Positions 34,190-42,501 of a stretch of DNA of 64,000 nt are shown here, piece by piece (positions within the stretch are counted from its first letter, which is position 1; every line of letters begins with the position of its first letter). Source of the DNA: Rhodanobacter lindaniclasticus (GTDB lineage Bacteria > Pseudomonadota > Gammaproteobacteria > Xanthomonadales > Rhodanobacteraceae); contig NZ_MWIO01000025.1 in assembly GCF_004799035.1 (NCBI RefSeq), forward strand, positions 94,601-158,600, written 5' to 3'. Below the pieces are notes generated by a model. It searched no databases. It had not been told where the DNA came from and worked only from the letters and a program-made list of their open reading frames with translations. The translations under genes were made by a program, and so were the position numbers.

Positions 34190-34564
34190 TCAGGCGGTTT
34201 CGGGGACGGCGTCCCTCTCCTGTGGCGGCCGATCGGCAGCCGCCGCTGACCCGCCGGTGGCGGCAAGCAGCGCCTCGTTCTCGCGCATCACCTCACGCAA
34301 GGCCAGCAGCGCCCGCACGTTGCGTTCCAGTTCGGCGATCGAGATCGGAAAAAAGTTGTCGTCGCGATCGCTGACCACCCAGCTGCGCGCACGCGCCAGG
34401 TCGACCGGAATCTGCGCGGCATGCAGCGCTTCGACCACGTCCGCGGGACGCAACTCGGCCAGCTCGCACACCAGTCGCCACAGCCAGTTCATGCGTTGCG
34501 GATCGGTGGCGCGCAACAACGGCGGGCGACGATAGGGTTGCCGGCTGAGACTGGGGACATCCAT
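34190..34564 (-). CDS. Small cytoplasmic protein, weakly DUF1456-like
   Basis: 124 residues, no signal or TM segment. The core (LVCELAELRPADVVEALHAA, VSDRDDNFFPISIAEL) resembles one DUF1456/YehS helical repeat, but only weakly. The ribosome binding site at ATG 34564 is poor; an internal ATG (residue 25) is possible. It converges with the preceding gene with 3 nt between their stops, and CGTCCCCG/CGGGGACG (34170-34177, 34201-34208) form a hairpin over both ends. Function unknown. Confidence 0.65.
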   Translation of the reverse strand: MDVPSLSRQPYRRPPLLRATDPQRMNWLWRLVCELAELRPADVVEALHAAQIPVDLARARSWVVSDRDDNFFPISIAELERNVRALLALREVMRENEALLAATGGSAAAADRPPQERDAVPETA

Positions 34565-34621
34565 GGCGACATTTCCGCGGGAAGCCGAGATGTCCGGGTA
34601 GCGGCAAACGGCGGCGAAGCT

Positions 34622-36652
34622 TTAACCGCCCAGCCGATGCCGCGGCATGCCGCGCAGGGTCAGGGTGAACGCCACACCGCTGCCGTCGTCGAGGTTGCGC
34701 GCGATGACGCTGCCGCCGTGGCGCTCGGCGACCAGGCGCACCACGTACAGCCCCAGGCCCAGGTGCGGCGCCTCGCCGGGAGTGGTCTTGTCGCGCAGGC
34801 TGACCAGCGAGTCGAACAAGCGGCCCTGCATCGCCGCGGGCAGCGGTGGCCCCTGGTTGGCCAGCTCGATCTCGGCGCCACCGTCGAGTGCGCGCAGGCT
34901 CAGCCGCAGCCAGCCATGCTCGGGGGTGAACGAGAGCGCGTTGTCGAGCAGCTTGTCCAGCGCCTGCGCGATCAGTTCGGGCGCGCCGTGCAGCGGCAAC
35001 GGCGCCTCCGGCAACCGGCAATCGAGCCGGCGCGTGCCGATCAGCGGACGGTAGCCGTCGGCGCAGCCGCGCACCACGTCGCGCAGGTCGACATCCTCCG
35101 GCTCGGCCGCTTCGATCGAGCGCTCCATCCGGCTCGATTCGCTCATCGCCCGCACCAGCGCACCCAGCCGCGCCACGCCGTCGCGGGCGCGTTCCAGGTA
35201 AGGCTTGGCCGGCTCCGGCAGCGCGGCGTGCTGCTGCAGTGCGTGCTCCAGGTTGTCCAGCGAGGACTTCACGATCGCCAGCGGCGTGTTCAGCTCGTGC
35301 GACAGCTTCGAGGCCAGCGTGCGCAGGTAATCGGTGTAACTTCCCACCGCCACGAACAGCTTCTCGAAGCTGCGGGCGAGATCGCCGATCTCGTCCGGCG
35401 CGTCGATCATCGGAAAGCGGTCGGGATTCAATTGGCCGTCCAGACGTCCATCGTTGCGTTGCGCCCGCTCGACGGCGTTGCGCAGCCGCGCGAGGCGCAG
35501 GCTGAGCCGGGTGGCGAACGCCAGCAGGATGCCGCCGGCCAGCAGCAGCACGCCGAAGCTGGTCAGCAGCACGCCGAACAGCGCACGGTTGGCCAGCAGC
35601 GGCACGGTGCGACTGGCCTGCTCCAGCAGCAGCACGCCCTCGACCTGGCCGGCCCGCTCGATCGGCACCGCGGCGGCCAGTATCACGCTGCCGCGCTCCT
35701 CGCCGTGGCGCCAGCGGCTGACCGCGTGGCCGGCGCGCGCATGCTCCACTTCGCGGGTATCCAGCCGCGGCACGTCCTGCGCCCACAGGTTGGCGTCGTC
35801 CAGGCGAGTGGCCAGCAGCGAGCGATAGACCAGCGAGGCGAACCAGCCGGGATCGCGCTCGGCCGCGCTGCTGCCATGCAGTCGGCCGCTGCGCGCGAGC
35901 AACCAGCCGGCCGGTGACAGCACGCGCGCCTGCACGCCCGCCGGCACCAGCTGCGCCAGCTCGCCGGAGAGTGCGGGCGAGTAGCGGTGCAACGGGCGCG
36001 ACTCGACCACCAGCCGATCACCGCCGCTGCCGGCATCGTAGGCGCCGATGCCCAGGCGGCTCAGCGCCGGTTGCGGCGGCAGGCGCAGCTCGACCTGGTA
36101 GCCGCTGCCATCCTCCTGCCAGCGCGCGCCGAGCTGATCGGGCAGGCCGGGCACCGGCGGGTCCAGCGGCAACGCCTGCAGCGGTCCCGGCGCGGCGCTG
36201 GCCAGGAGGTAGCGCCGCTGTCCGGCGGCGTTGCCCAAGGCCAGGATCAGGTGATCGGCCAGCAGCGCGTTCGCGTCTTCGGCATCGGCGCGGGTGCGAT
36301 GGGTGTCGGCCACCTGCGCGTGCAGGTAGAAGCCGTCCGCGTCCTCGGCCAGCAGCAACTGTCCGCGTCGCGCGAACGGCTGGCTCCACGGCGTCAGCGG
36401 CGCCCAGTCGTCGCCGTAGCCGTCGACGGTGATCGGCGTGGGCGCCTCCTGCACGTACCAGCCCGGGCCCTCGGCCGGCGGCAACGCACGGGTCACCACC
36501 AGGCTGCGCGCCACCACCTGCGCCGAGGCCACCAGCGCCTGGGCCTGGCCATCGCGCAGCAGCGATTCCATCTGGCGCACGTCGAACCAGCCGGCGATCG
36601 GCAGCGCCAGCGTGCACAGCGCTACCAGCAGCAGCTTGCGGCGCAGGCTCAT
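34622..36652 (-). CDS. pdsS: Sortase-system-type sensor histidine kinase (PdsS-like)
   Basis: A 676-residue inner membrane kinase. TM1 (about 5-22) and TM2 (about 355-378, FGVLLTSFGVLLLAGGILLAF) flank a large periplasmic sensor. A HAMP-like region (EIGDLARSFEKLFV) leads to the H-box with His452 (SHELNTP), then N, G1 and G2 boxes (LDNALSFTPEHGWL, LGLGLYVVRLVAERHGG). The arrangement and the partner regulator match the proteobacterial 'dedicated sortase system' kinases. It follows a small secreted-protein gene by 18 nt and the regulator gene, so the three probably form one operon. The periplasmic signal is unknown. Confidence 0.85.
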   Translation of the reverse strand: MSLRRKLLLVALCTLALPIAGWFDVRQMESLLRDGQAQALVASAQVVARSLVVTRALPPAEGPGWYVQEAPTPITVDGYGDDWAPLTPWSQPFARRGQLLLAEDADGFYLHAQVADTHRTRADAEDANALLADHLILALGNAAGQRRYLLASAAPGPLQALPLDPPVPGLPDQLGARWQEDGSGYQVELRLPPQPALSRLGIGAYDAGSGGDRLVVESRPLHRYSPALSGELAQLVPAGVQARVLSPAGWLLARSGRLHGSSAAERDPGWFASLVYRSLLATRLDDANLWAQDVPRLDTREVEHARAGHAVSRWRHGEERGSVILAAAVPIERAGQVEGVLLLEQASRTVPLLANRALFGVLLTSFGVLLLAGGILLAFATRLSLRLARLRNAVERAQRNDGRLDGQLNPDRFPMIDAPDEIGDLARSFEKLFVAVGSYTDYLRTLASKLSHELNTPLAIVKSSLDNLEHALQQHAALPEPAKPYLERARDGVARLGALVRAMSESSRMERSIEAAEPEDVDLRDVVRGCADGYRPLIGTRRLDCRLPEAPLPLHGAPELIAQALDKLLDNALSFTPEHGWLRLSLRALDGGAEIELANQGPPLPAAMQGRLFDSLVSLRDKTTPGEAPHLGLGLYVVRLVAERHGGSVIARNLDDGSGVAFTLTLRGMPRHRLGG

Positions 36653-36670
36653 GCCGCTCCGGTCCGTCGC

Positions 36671-37255
36671 TCAGCGGGCATCGGCCGGCGCCGCGGCGCG
36701 CTGGTAGTGCGAGGCCATCACCACGCGCATGAAGTCATCCAGCAACGCACGGCGCGTGGGGTCGCCGTCGTCGAAGGCCATCGACCAGCTGTAGCGGATG
36801 CCGCTGGCCTGGCCGGGATCGCAGAACACCAGCACGTCGTCGACATGATCACTGCCTTCGTAGACGCTGGCCTCGCAGGACATGTCGGGATGACGCACGG
36901 CGAAGCTGGTGGTCTTGCCGGCGGGGTCGAGCTGGAGATAGCGCTTGCGGTCGGCCTGTATCTCGGCGGCCACGCTGGGCAGCACGCGCGGCCACACGTT
37001 CAGCACCATGACCCGCTGCGGCTTGCCGCTCCACTCGCCCTGATACAGCACCGCGTTGACGCCGATCGCCTGGGCGTAGGTGCAACAGTCGCGCGTCCAG
37101 CCCGGCGGTGAAGCCACCGCGATCGTCCAGGCCGGCGCGTTGCCGTCGCGGGCGCCGCGGGCCAGCACGTCGTCGCCGGTGCCGGTCGCCCAAGTCAGCG
37201 CCGCGCAGAACAACAGTGCCAGCGCCACGCACAGACGCGCGCTCACGGCTTCCAC
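36671..37255 (-). CDS. Secreted hypothetical protein inside the two-component operon
   Basis: 194 residues with an N-terminal signal peptide (ALALLFCAALTWATG). The mature part contains three or four cysteines (DCCTYAQ, MSCEASV, VFCDPG) that could form disulphides. It starts inside the last 13 nt of the regulator gene and precedes the kinase by 18 nt, so it is co-expressed with both. A periplasmic ligand-binding or accessory sensor role for the kinase is a reasonable guess; no family was recognised. Confidence 0.78.
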   Translation of the reverse strand: MEAVSARLCVALALLFCAALTWATGTGDDVLARGARDGNAPAWTIAVASPPGWTRDCCTYAQAIGVNAVLYQGEWSGKPQRVMVLNVWPRVLPSVAAEIQADRKRYLQLDPAGKTTSFAVRHPDMSCEASVYEGSDHVDDVLVFCDPGQASGIRYSWSMAFDDGDPTRRALLDDFMRVVMASHYQRAAAPADAR

Positions 37256-37932
37256 CGGTAGCCCACGCCATGCACGGTCTCGATCGCGTCGAACTCGGGC
37301 GCCACCGCAACGAACTTCTTGCGGATGCGCTTGATGTGCGAGGTGATCGTGGCGTCGTCCACCACCAGCTCCGCCTCACGCATCAGCTGGTCGCGGTTCT
37401 TCACGTGGCCGGGGAAGCGCACCAGCGTGTGCACCATCCAGAACTCGGTGACGGTGAGCGGGATCTCCTCGCCGTTCCAGGTGATGCGCATGCGCTCGGA
37501 TTCCAGCTTCAGCGGGCCGTGCTCGAGCACCGTCTCGCTGGAGGCCGGCGCCTTCAGCGACTCGATCCGGCGGAACAGCGCGGCTATGCGTGCGGCCAGC
37601 TGGTGCAGGCTGGTGTCCTTGCTGAGGTAGTCGTCGGCGCCCAGGCGCAGGCCGGAGATCACGTCGAAATCCGAATCGCGCGCGGTGAGGAAGATCAGCG
37701 GCAGCGTCGACGATTTCGCGCGCAGTTCGCGGCACAGGTCGAAGCCGCCCTCCGGCTCGTCGCCCAGGCCGATGTCGATGATGACCAGCTCGGGCAACTT
37801 CATCGCGAACGCGCTGGACGCTTCCTGGCGCGAGCCATAACCGCGCGCGTCGTAGCCGAAACGGTTCAGCGCCTCGACGTAGTTGGCGCGGATCAACGGT
37901 TCGTCTTCGACGATGGCAATGCTGCGGCCCAT
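37243..37932 (-). CDS. pdsR: Sortase-system-type response regulator (PdsR-like)
   Basis: A 229-residue OmpR-class regulator. The receiver domain has the acidic pair VEDE and phospho-acceptor Asp53 in IIDIGLGD, with Lys in LSKDTSL; the winged-helix output domain ends VHGVGYRWKP. DIGLGDEPEGGFDLC and LTVTEFWMVHTLVR are characteristic of the PdsR family linked to class GN sortases. The start at 37932 has AGGGAG 7 nt upstream. It is the first gene of the operon with the secreted protein and the kinase. No intact sortase or target gene is nearby. Confidence 0.88.
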   Translation of the reverse strand: MGRSIAIVEDEPLIRANYVEALNRFGYDARGYGSRQEASSAFAMKLPELVIIDIGLGDEPEGGFDLCRELRAKSSTLPLIFLTARDSDFDVISGLRLGADDYLSKDTSLHQLAARIAALFRRIESLKAPASSETVLEHGPLKLESERMRITWNGEEIPLTVTEFWMVHTLVRFPGHVKNRDQLMREAELVVDDATITSHIKRIRKKFVAVAPEFDAIETVHGVGYRWKP

Positions 37933-38108
37933 GGCGCACTCCCTGGATGGTGGTTGCAGCGTGCTATGCGCGCCGCGCGGGCGCAAGCGGTCGCACCGTG
38001 CTGCCAGCGATTTGCCACAAACCGGCGGCAAATCGCCCGGCAGCGGTCGGCGCCCGCGCCGCGACGGAGGCTTTGATGTGATCCACGCACTCCATCACGA
38101 GGTCGATC

Positions 38109-38225
38109 ATGGATACCCGCCCCGACGAACACGATCCCCGCGCCGAACTGCATGGCTTCGAGCCGCTGCGCACCGGCCTGGCGCTGGGCGCCCTGCTGCT
38201 GGGCCTGCTGGTCGGCTTCTTCTGA
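38109..38225 (+). CDS. 38-residue single-TM small protein
   Basis: A short ORF with a good ribosome binding site (CGAGG, 6 nt before ATG). Residues 1-20 are polar and acidic (MDTRPDEHDPRAELHGFEPL); residues 22-38 form one hydrophobic helix ending GLLVGFF. The stop is 12 nt before the next small gene, which has an AGGAGG site, so they look like a bicistronic unit divergent from pdsR. Codon use is like that of neighbours. Function unknown. Confidence 0.6.
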   Translation: MDTRPDEHDPRAELHGFEPLRTGLALGALLLGLLVGFF

Positions 38226-38237
38226 AGGAGGCGCGCC

Positions 38238-38363
38238 ATGTTCCGTCATCTGTCCAAGCTCAATCCGTTTGCCGTGGTGGAAGTCGTCCGCGCGCCCGGC
38301 GCGAAGGGAATCGCGCCGGACGCGGGCCAGGACGAAACCGATCCCGACTGGCAACCGCTGTAA
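38238..38363 (+). CDS. 41-residue small protein
   Basis: ATG 38238 follows a perfect AGGAGG (38226-38231) at ideal spacing. The predicted peptide starts MFRHLSKLNPFAVVEVVRA and ends with an acidic, Trp-containing tail (DETDPDWQPL). No TM helix is evident, but the first half is amphipathic. A strong terminator lies 28 nt past the stop. It is probably co-transcribed with the 38-residue protein. Confidence 0.6.
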   Translation: MFRHLSKLNPFAVVEVVRAPGAKGIAPDAGQDETDPDWQPL

Positions 38364-38390
38364 CCGTGTTCCTCCCCCTGGTGGTTGCTT

Positions 38391-38417
38391 GCCCCTCGCC
38401 TGCGAGGGGCTTTTTTT
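38391..38417 (+). terminator. Rho-independent terminator after the small-protein pair
   Basis: A GC-rich stem (arms 38391-38399 and 38402-38410, tight loop) is followed by seven T residues at 38411-38417. It ends the transcript of the two small genes. Confidence 0.85.
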
Positions 38418-38541
38418 GCGCGCGCGCGTGCTGCCCGCCATTTGCCACGACTGGCCCGGATGCCGCCGTTGGCGCGGCTCCCGCGCGACCTTCGCGCATG
38501 CGGCAATGCAGACGTGGCTCGAACGACAGGAGGGCACCGGC

Positions 38542-38730
38542 ATGCATGCAGCAATACGGATTTCGCACACATGGCGTCACTGGTTGATGGTCGGCAGCCT
38601 GCTGCTGGCCGCCGGACTGGGCCTCGATGCGGTGTGGATCCACGCCAGGGTCGCGCTGACGCAGTGGCTGAACGCCCGCGCGCAGGCCCGATCCGGCCGG
38701 CTGCAGCCGCGGCCTGCGCAGCGAACCTGA
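38542..38730 (+). pseudogene. 62-residue ORF resembling the N-terminal stump of a class GN sortase
   Basis: ATG 38542 has AGGAGGG about 7 nt upstream. The peptide has one TM helix (about 15-33) followed by WIHARVALTQWLNARA. The pattern of a Gly-rich helix, then W-I-x-A-K/R, L-x-Q and L-x-x-R-A matches the membrane anchor that opens class GN sortases. The catalytic beta-barrel with its TLxTC motif is absent and the frame stops after a basic tail. The PdsS/PdsR-type regulators sit about 600 nt away, which makes a decayed sortase plausible. It could instead be an unrelated small membrane protein. Confidence 0.45.
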
Positions 38731-38826
38731 ACGACGCAGTTGGCAATTCGGCCACCGCGACGGGAACCAACCGGCAGCGACCGGGTCGGATCAAGTGATT
38801 GGCGACGTTCCTCTTTGCCGTGGAAC

Positions 38827-38951
38827 GTGCCGGTGCGGGTTCTGTGTACTCCTGAGCAGGGCTCGCACCGGCACACGCCAATCCATGGTGTTTCCCCCTT
38901 GCGTCCCCGACGACGTTTATCCCGGTGCCTCTCCCGGCACCGGGATTTTTT
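38827..38951 (+). ncRNA. Candidate structured small RNA with its own terminator
   Basis: In the ~300-nt stretch without a gene (38731-39036), GTGCCGGTGCG (38827-38837) pairs perfectly with CGCACCGGCAC (38864-38874). A second perfect 9-bp terminator stem follows at 38921-38944. No ORF of note spans it. It may be a small RNA or just the 3' untranslated end of the upstream ORF. It did not match any RNA family I could recognise. Confidence 0.25.
38921..38951 (+). terminator. Rho-independent terminator
   Basis: A perfect CCCGGTGCC / GGCACCGGG stem (38921-38929, 38936-38944) with a 6-nt loop is followed by A and six T residues. It ends + strand transcription before the convergent rpe gene. Confidence 0.85.
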
Positions 38952-38971
38952 CCTTGCGCCGCCTGGCTAGT

Positions 38972-39064
38972 CGATCGCCTTGCGCACGGCGGCGGACATC
39001 CTCAGCCGATCGCCTTGTGCATGGCGGCGGACATCCTCAACCGATCGCCTTGCGCATGGCGGCG
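38972..39064. repeat. 35-bp tandem repeat made from the rpe 3' end
   Basis: Two full 35-bp units (38972-39006, 39007-39041) and a third partial one (39042-39064) are near-identical. The unit contains the last codons and stop of rpe, so the end of the gene has been duplicated twice downstream of itself. The active copy keeps the stop at 39037. Confidence 0.85.
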
Positions 39065-39705
39065 ATCTCGGCCGCGTAATCCTTCGCGTGGAAGATCGCC
39101 GAGCCGGCGACGAAGGTGTCGGCGCCGGCGGCCGCGATCGCGCCGATGTTGTCGGCAGTGACGCCGCCGTCGACCTCCAGCCGGATCGCGCGGCCGCTGG
39201 CCTCGATCCGCTCGCGCGCCTGGCGCAGCTTGTCCAGCGTGCCGGGGATGAATTTCTGGCCGCCGAAACCGGGGTTCACCGACATGATCAGGATCATGTC
39301 CAGCTTGTCCATCACGTAATCGAGATGGTCCAGCGGCGTGGCCGGGTTGAACACCAGCCCGGCCTGGCAACCGGACTCCCTGATCAGGCCCAGCGTGCGG
39401 TCGATGTGCTCGCTCGCCTCCGGATGGAAGCTGATCAGGCTGGCGCCGGCCTTGGCGAAGTCCGGCACGATGCGATCGACCGGCTTGACCATCAGGTGCA
39501 CGTCGATCGGCGCGGTGATGCCGTATTTGCGCAGCGAGGCGAGCACCATCGGACCGATCGTGAGGTTCGGCACGTAGTGGTTGTCCATCACGTCGAAATG
39601 CACCCAGTCGGCACCGGCGGCGAGTGCCGCAGCCGTGTCTTCGCCCAGCCGGGCAAAATCGGCGGCGAGGATGGACGGGGCGATGATGGGGCTCTGCTTG
39701 GGCAT
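39037..39705 (-). CDS. rpe: Ribulose-phosphate 3-epimerase
   Basis: A 222-residue TIM-barrel metalloenzyme interconverting ribulose 5-phosphate and xylulose 5-phosphate in the pentose phosphate pathway. Motifs include [42 protein letters not shown] and LEVDGGV, and the length is standard. The C-terminal codons lie in the tandem repeat at 38972-39064, yet the protein ends normally (MRKAIG). No partner gene is obviously coupled. Confidence 0.97.
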   Translation of the reverse strand: MPKQSPIIAPSILAADFARLGEDTAAALAAGADWVHFDVMDNHYVPNLTIGPMVLASLRKYGITAPIDVHLMVKPVDRIVPDFAKAGASLISFHPEASEHIDRTLGLIRESGCQAGLVFNPATPLDHLDYVMDKLDMILIMSVNPGFGGQKFIPGTLDKLRQARERIEASGRAIRLEVDGGVTADNIGAIAAAGADTFVAGSAIFHAKDYAAEIAAMRKAIG

Positions 39706-39738
39706 GGCGGCTACCGGGCGGCGAAGGTGACGTCTATT

Positions 39739-39868
39739 GTAGGAGCCCGCTTGCGGGCGATGCTTCTGGAACCGGGCTTCGGCCCTTCGACAAGCCCGGG
39801 GCGGTGAATTCGGGATGGGGGATTCGCAAAAGCAAAGGCAAGAGCATCGCCCGCAAGCGGGCTCCTAC
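39739..39868. repeat. Inverted REP pair (GTAGGAGCCCGC type)
   Basis: A 25-bp sequence starting GTAGGAGCCCGCTTGCGGGC (39739-39763) is repeated as an exact inverted copy at 39844-39868. This is a common gammaproteobacterial REP type. The right copy overlaps the stop codon and last bases of djlA. Confidence 0.9.
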
Positions 39869-40677
39869 TTGAATCCTCTTGCTTCCTTGATGCGGTCGTA
39901 GGCCGCGTTGATCTCGCTGGCGCGCGATTCGGCGCGCTTGCGCATGTCTTCGGGCAGGTCGCCGAGGCGGTCGGGGTGGTGCTCGGAAATCAGCTTGCGA
40001 TAGGCGCGCTTGATGGCGCGCTCGTCGGCATTGCGGTCGATGCCCAGCACGGCATAGGGGTCGGGCCCCTGCGGCGCGCGCTGCGGCGGCACGTAGCCGC
40101 CGCTGTGGCCGTACTGCTGGCGGCTGCCGCGCGTACCGCCGGCCCCGCCGTTCCAGGCGTAGCCTTTCATCGCCATCAGCGCCATCAGCTCCATGTCGCT
40201 GACGCGCAGCGCGAAGGCGAGCTGGCGCAGGATCGACATCTTCTCCGGCCCCGGGTTGCCTTCGGACAGCACCGTCTCGATCACCACGTCCAGCACCGGA
40301 AACGCATGATCGCGGCGCAGGCCGACCCAACTGCGCAACTCGGCGATGGTGCGGGTGACGTCGAACTCCGGCTGCTTGCCCGCGTTGAAGCTGGCCACCG
40401 CCTGCGCGCGCTGCTCGGCGGTCAGGCCCATGCGCGTCATCAGGCGTTCGGCCACCGCGATCTCGGCCTCGGACACGCGACCGTCGGACTTGGCCACCGC
40501 GCCGAGCAGGGTGAACAGCGGGCCGACGAAACCGCCGGCCTCGGGCGTGGCCTGGCGGCGCTGGCTGTGGCGCAGGTTGTCGAAGATGAAACCGATCACC
40601 GCACCGACCACCGCGCCCGGCATGTGGCCGACCAGCAGGCCGAAGATGCCGAACCAGATCGTGTAGGTGAAACTCAT
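39865..40677 (-). CDS. djlA: DnaJ-like membrane co-chaperone DjlA
   Basis: 270 residues. An N-terminal TM segment (FGIFGLLVGHMPGAVVGAVIGFIF) is followed by a TerB-like helical domain (about 55-165), a Gly/Gln-rich linker and a C-terminal J domain with the HPD motif (SEHHPDRLGDLP). This order is specific for DjlA, which stimulates DnaK at the inner membrane. It starts with a 4-nt ATGA overlap with the cytochrome c gene. Its stop lies inside a REP element. Confidence 0.93.
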   Translation of the reverse strand: MSFTYTIWFGIFGLLVGHMPGAVVGAVIGFIFDNLRHSQRRQATPEAGGFVGPLFTLLGAVAKSDGRVSEAEIAVAERLMTRMGLTAEQRAQAVASFNAGKQPEFDVTRTIAELRSWVGLRRDHAFPVLDVVIETVLSEGNPGPEKMSILRQLAFALRVSDMELMALMAMKGYAWNGGAGGTRGSRQQYGHSGGYVPPQRAPQGPDPYAVLGIDRNADERAIKRAYRKLISEHHPDRLGDLPEDMRKRAESRASEINAAYDRIKEARGFK

Positions 40678-40988
40678 GGCTGCACCTGCGCCGGCGCGGC
40701 CGCCTGCGCGCTGTACCAGCGTGCCAGCGCATCGAGCTCGGCGGCGTTCAGCGGGCCGATCGCCGCGCGCATCACCGGCACGTCGCGGCGGCCGTCGCGG
40801 TACTGCTTCAGCGCGTCGCGCAGGTAATCCAGCCGCTGCCCGGCCAGGTTCGGCACACCGGGCATGTGCGCCTGTCCGGTCTCGCCGTGGCAGGCCGCGC
40901 ACAGGCCGAGCCGATCGGGCCGGGAGGCAGATTGGGCAAGGCTGGGCAAGGCGGCCAGGCAAAACGCCGCGATCAGGAATATGCGCAT
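40674..40988 (-). CDS. Small exported c-type cytochrome
   Basis: A 104-residue class I cytochrome c with a signal peptide ending SLAQSA. The haem-binding CAACH sits near residue 32 and the distal ligand Met is in PVMRAA. ATG 40988 gives the cleaner signal peptide; GTG 40997 would add three residues. Cytochromes of this size act as soluble periplasmic electron carriers. It overlaps djlA and so may be co-transcribed with it, although no functional link is obvious. Confidence 0.88.
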   Translation of the reverse strand: MRIFLIAAFCLAALPSLAQSASRPDRLGLCAACHGETGQAHMPGVPNLAGQRLDYLRDALKQYRDGRRDVPVMRAAIGPLNAAELDALARWYSAQAAAPAQVQP

Positions 40989-41110
40989 CGGCAACACATG
41001 GGGCCAAAGGATGCCAATTCTAGCAGTGCACCCGATCGGCCCGGCGGCGCGTTCCCGGCGCCATGCCGGCAGTCGCTACAATAGGCACTTCCCGTCTCGT
41101 GGAACCCGCC

Positions 41111-42007
41111 GTGCCCACCACCCTGCCCCAATCGAACCTGCCCGGCCTCGAGCTGATCCATCGCGGCAAGGTGCGCGATGTCTACGCGCTGGACGATGCA
41201 CGGCTGCTGATGGTGGCCACCGACCGGCTGTCGGCGTTCGACGTGGTGATGCCCAACCCGATCCCGGGCAAGGGCGAGATGCTGACCCAGATCTCCAACT
41301 TCTGGTTCGGCAAGACCGCGCATCTGGTGCCGAACCACCTGCTCGACGTGCCGCTGGCCGAGGTGCTGCCACCCGGCACCGACCTCAAGCTGTACGAAAA
41401 GCGCGCCGTGGTGACGCGGCGGCTGAAGCCGGTGCCGGTGGAATGCATCGCGCGCGGCTACCTGATCGGCTCGGGCTGGAAGGATTACCGGGCCACCGGC
41501 GCGCTGTGCGGCATCGCGCTGCCGGCCGGCCTGCAGCAGGCGCAGCAGTTGCCCGAACCGATCTTCACGCCCTCGACCAAGGCCGCCGTGGGCGACCACG
41601 ACCAGAACGTCAGCTTCGATGCCGTGGTGGACGCGGTGGGCGCCGATCTCGCCGGCCAGGTGCGCGACGCCACCCTGGCGATCTACCGCTGGGCCGCCGC
41701 CTACGCGGCCGAGCGCGGCATCATCATCGCCGACACCAAGTTCGAGTTCGGCACCGACGCGAACGGCAAGCTCTACGTGATGGACGAGATGCTGACCCCG
41801 GATTCCTCGCGTTTCTGGCCTGCCGACGAATACAAGGTCGGCATCAGCCCGCCCAGCTACGACAAGCAGTTCGTGCGCGACTGGCTGGAGACGCAGGACT
41901 GGAACAAGACCGCGCCCGGCCCGGTGATTCCGGACGAGGTGATCGCGCGCACCGCCGCCAAGTACGCCGAGGCGCTGCACAAGCTGGCCGGCATCCGGCT
42001 CGACTGA
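41111..42007 (+). CDS. purC: Phosphoribosylaminoimidazole-succinocarboxamide synthase
   Basis: A 298-residue SAICAR synthase of purine biosynthesis. Motifs: [54 protein letters not shown] and [15 protein letters not shown] 41111 is preferred to ATG 41063 because a -10-like TACAAT (41077-41082) lies between them and alignment of family N-termini begins near LPGLELI. No purine-repressor site was recognised. Confidence 0.97.
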   Translation: MPTTLPQSNLPGLELIHRGKVRDVYALDDARLLMVATDRLSAFDVVMPNPIPGKGEMLTQISNFWFGKTAHLVPNHLLDVPLAEVLPPGTDLKLYEKRAVVTRRLKPVPVECIARGYLIGSGWKDYRATGALCGIALPAGLQQAQQLPEPIFTPSTKAAVGDHDQNVSFDAVVDAVGADLAGQVRDATLAIYRWAAAYAAERGIIIADTKFEFGTDANGKLYVMDEMLTPDSSRFWPADEYKVGISPPSYDKQFVRDWLETQDWNKTAPGPVIPDEVIARTAAKYAEALHKLAGIRLD

Positions 42008-42030
42008 GGTTTCATCGAGGGGGAACGCTC

Positions 42031-42501
42031 ATGCGCACCATGCAGGACTGGATCGACAGTTACAGCGCCGACCATCGAGACCCGACCAACCAGATGTTCC
42101 ACTGGTTCTGCGTGCCGCCGATCGTGTGGTCGGTGATCGCGCTGTTGTGGGCAACCCCGGTACCGTTCACCGCACTGCGCCCCGGCTCGTGGGCGGTGCT
42201 GGTGATGGTGCTGGCGTTCTACTGGTACTGGAAGCGTTCGCACCGGCTGGCGGTGGGCCTGCTGATCGCCTTCGCCGTGCTGGGCCTGCTCACCAACTTC
42301 CTGTACTGGCGGCTGGGCGCGCAGACGCTGGCGTGGTGGGCGGTCGGCGTGTTCGTGGTGGCCTGGATCGGCCAGTTCATCGGGCACAAGTACGAGGGGC
42401 GCAAACCCAGCTTCCTCACCGACCTGTCCTACCTGCTGGTCGGTCCGGCGTGGCTGATGTCCAAGCTGTATCGCAAACTGGGGTTCAAGCAAGTCACATG
42501 A
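42031..42501 (+). CDS. DUF962/Mpo1-like membrane protein
   Basis: 156 residues with four TM segments. The conserved N-terminal motif (YSADHRDPTNQMFHWFCVPPIVW) and C-terminal GHKYEGRKPSFLTDLSYLLVGPAW carry the His residues that bind iron in Mpo1-type 2-hydroxy fatty acid dioxygenases, the only characterised family members. A GAGGGGGA ribosome binding site precedes ATG 42031. It overlaps the next membrane protein gene by 4 nt. Confidence 0.85.
   Translation: MRTMQDWIDSYSADHRDPTNQMFHWFCVPPIVWSVIALLWATPVPFTALRPGSWAVLVMVLAFYWYWKRSHRLAVGLLIAFAVLGLLTNFLYWRLGAQTLAWWAVGVFVVAWIGQFIGHKYEGRKPSFLTDLSYLLVGPAWLMSKLYRKLGFKQVT

Noticed and set aside
39734..40732. 332-codon frame in the djlA region
   Set aside because: Alternate frame of djlA, Arg/Ala-rich with no motif.
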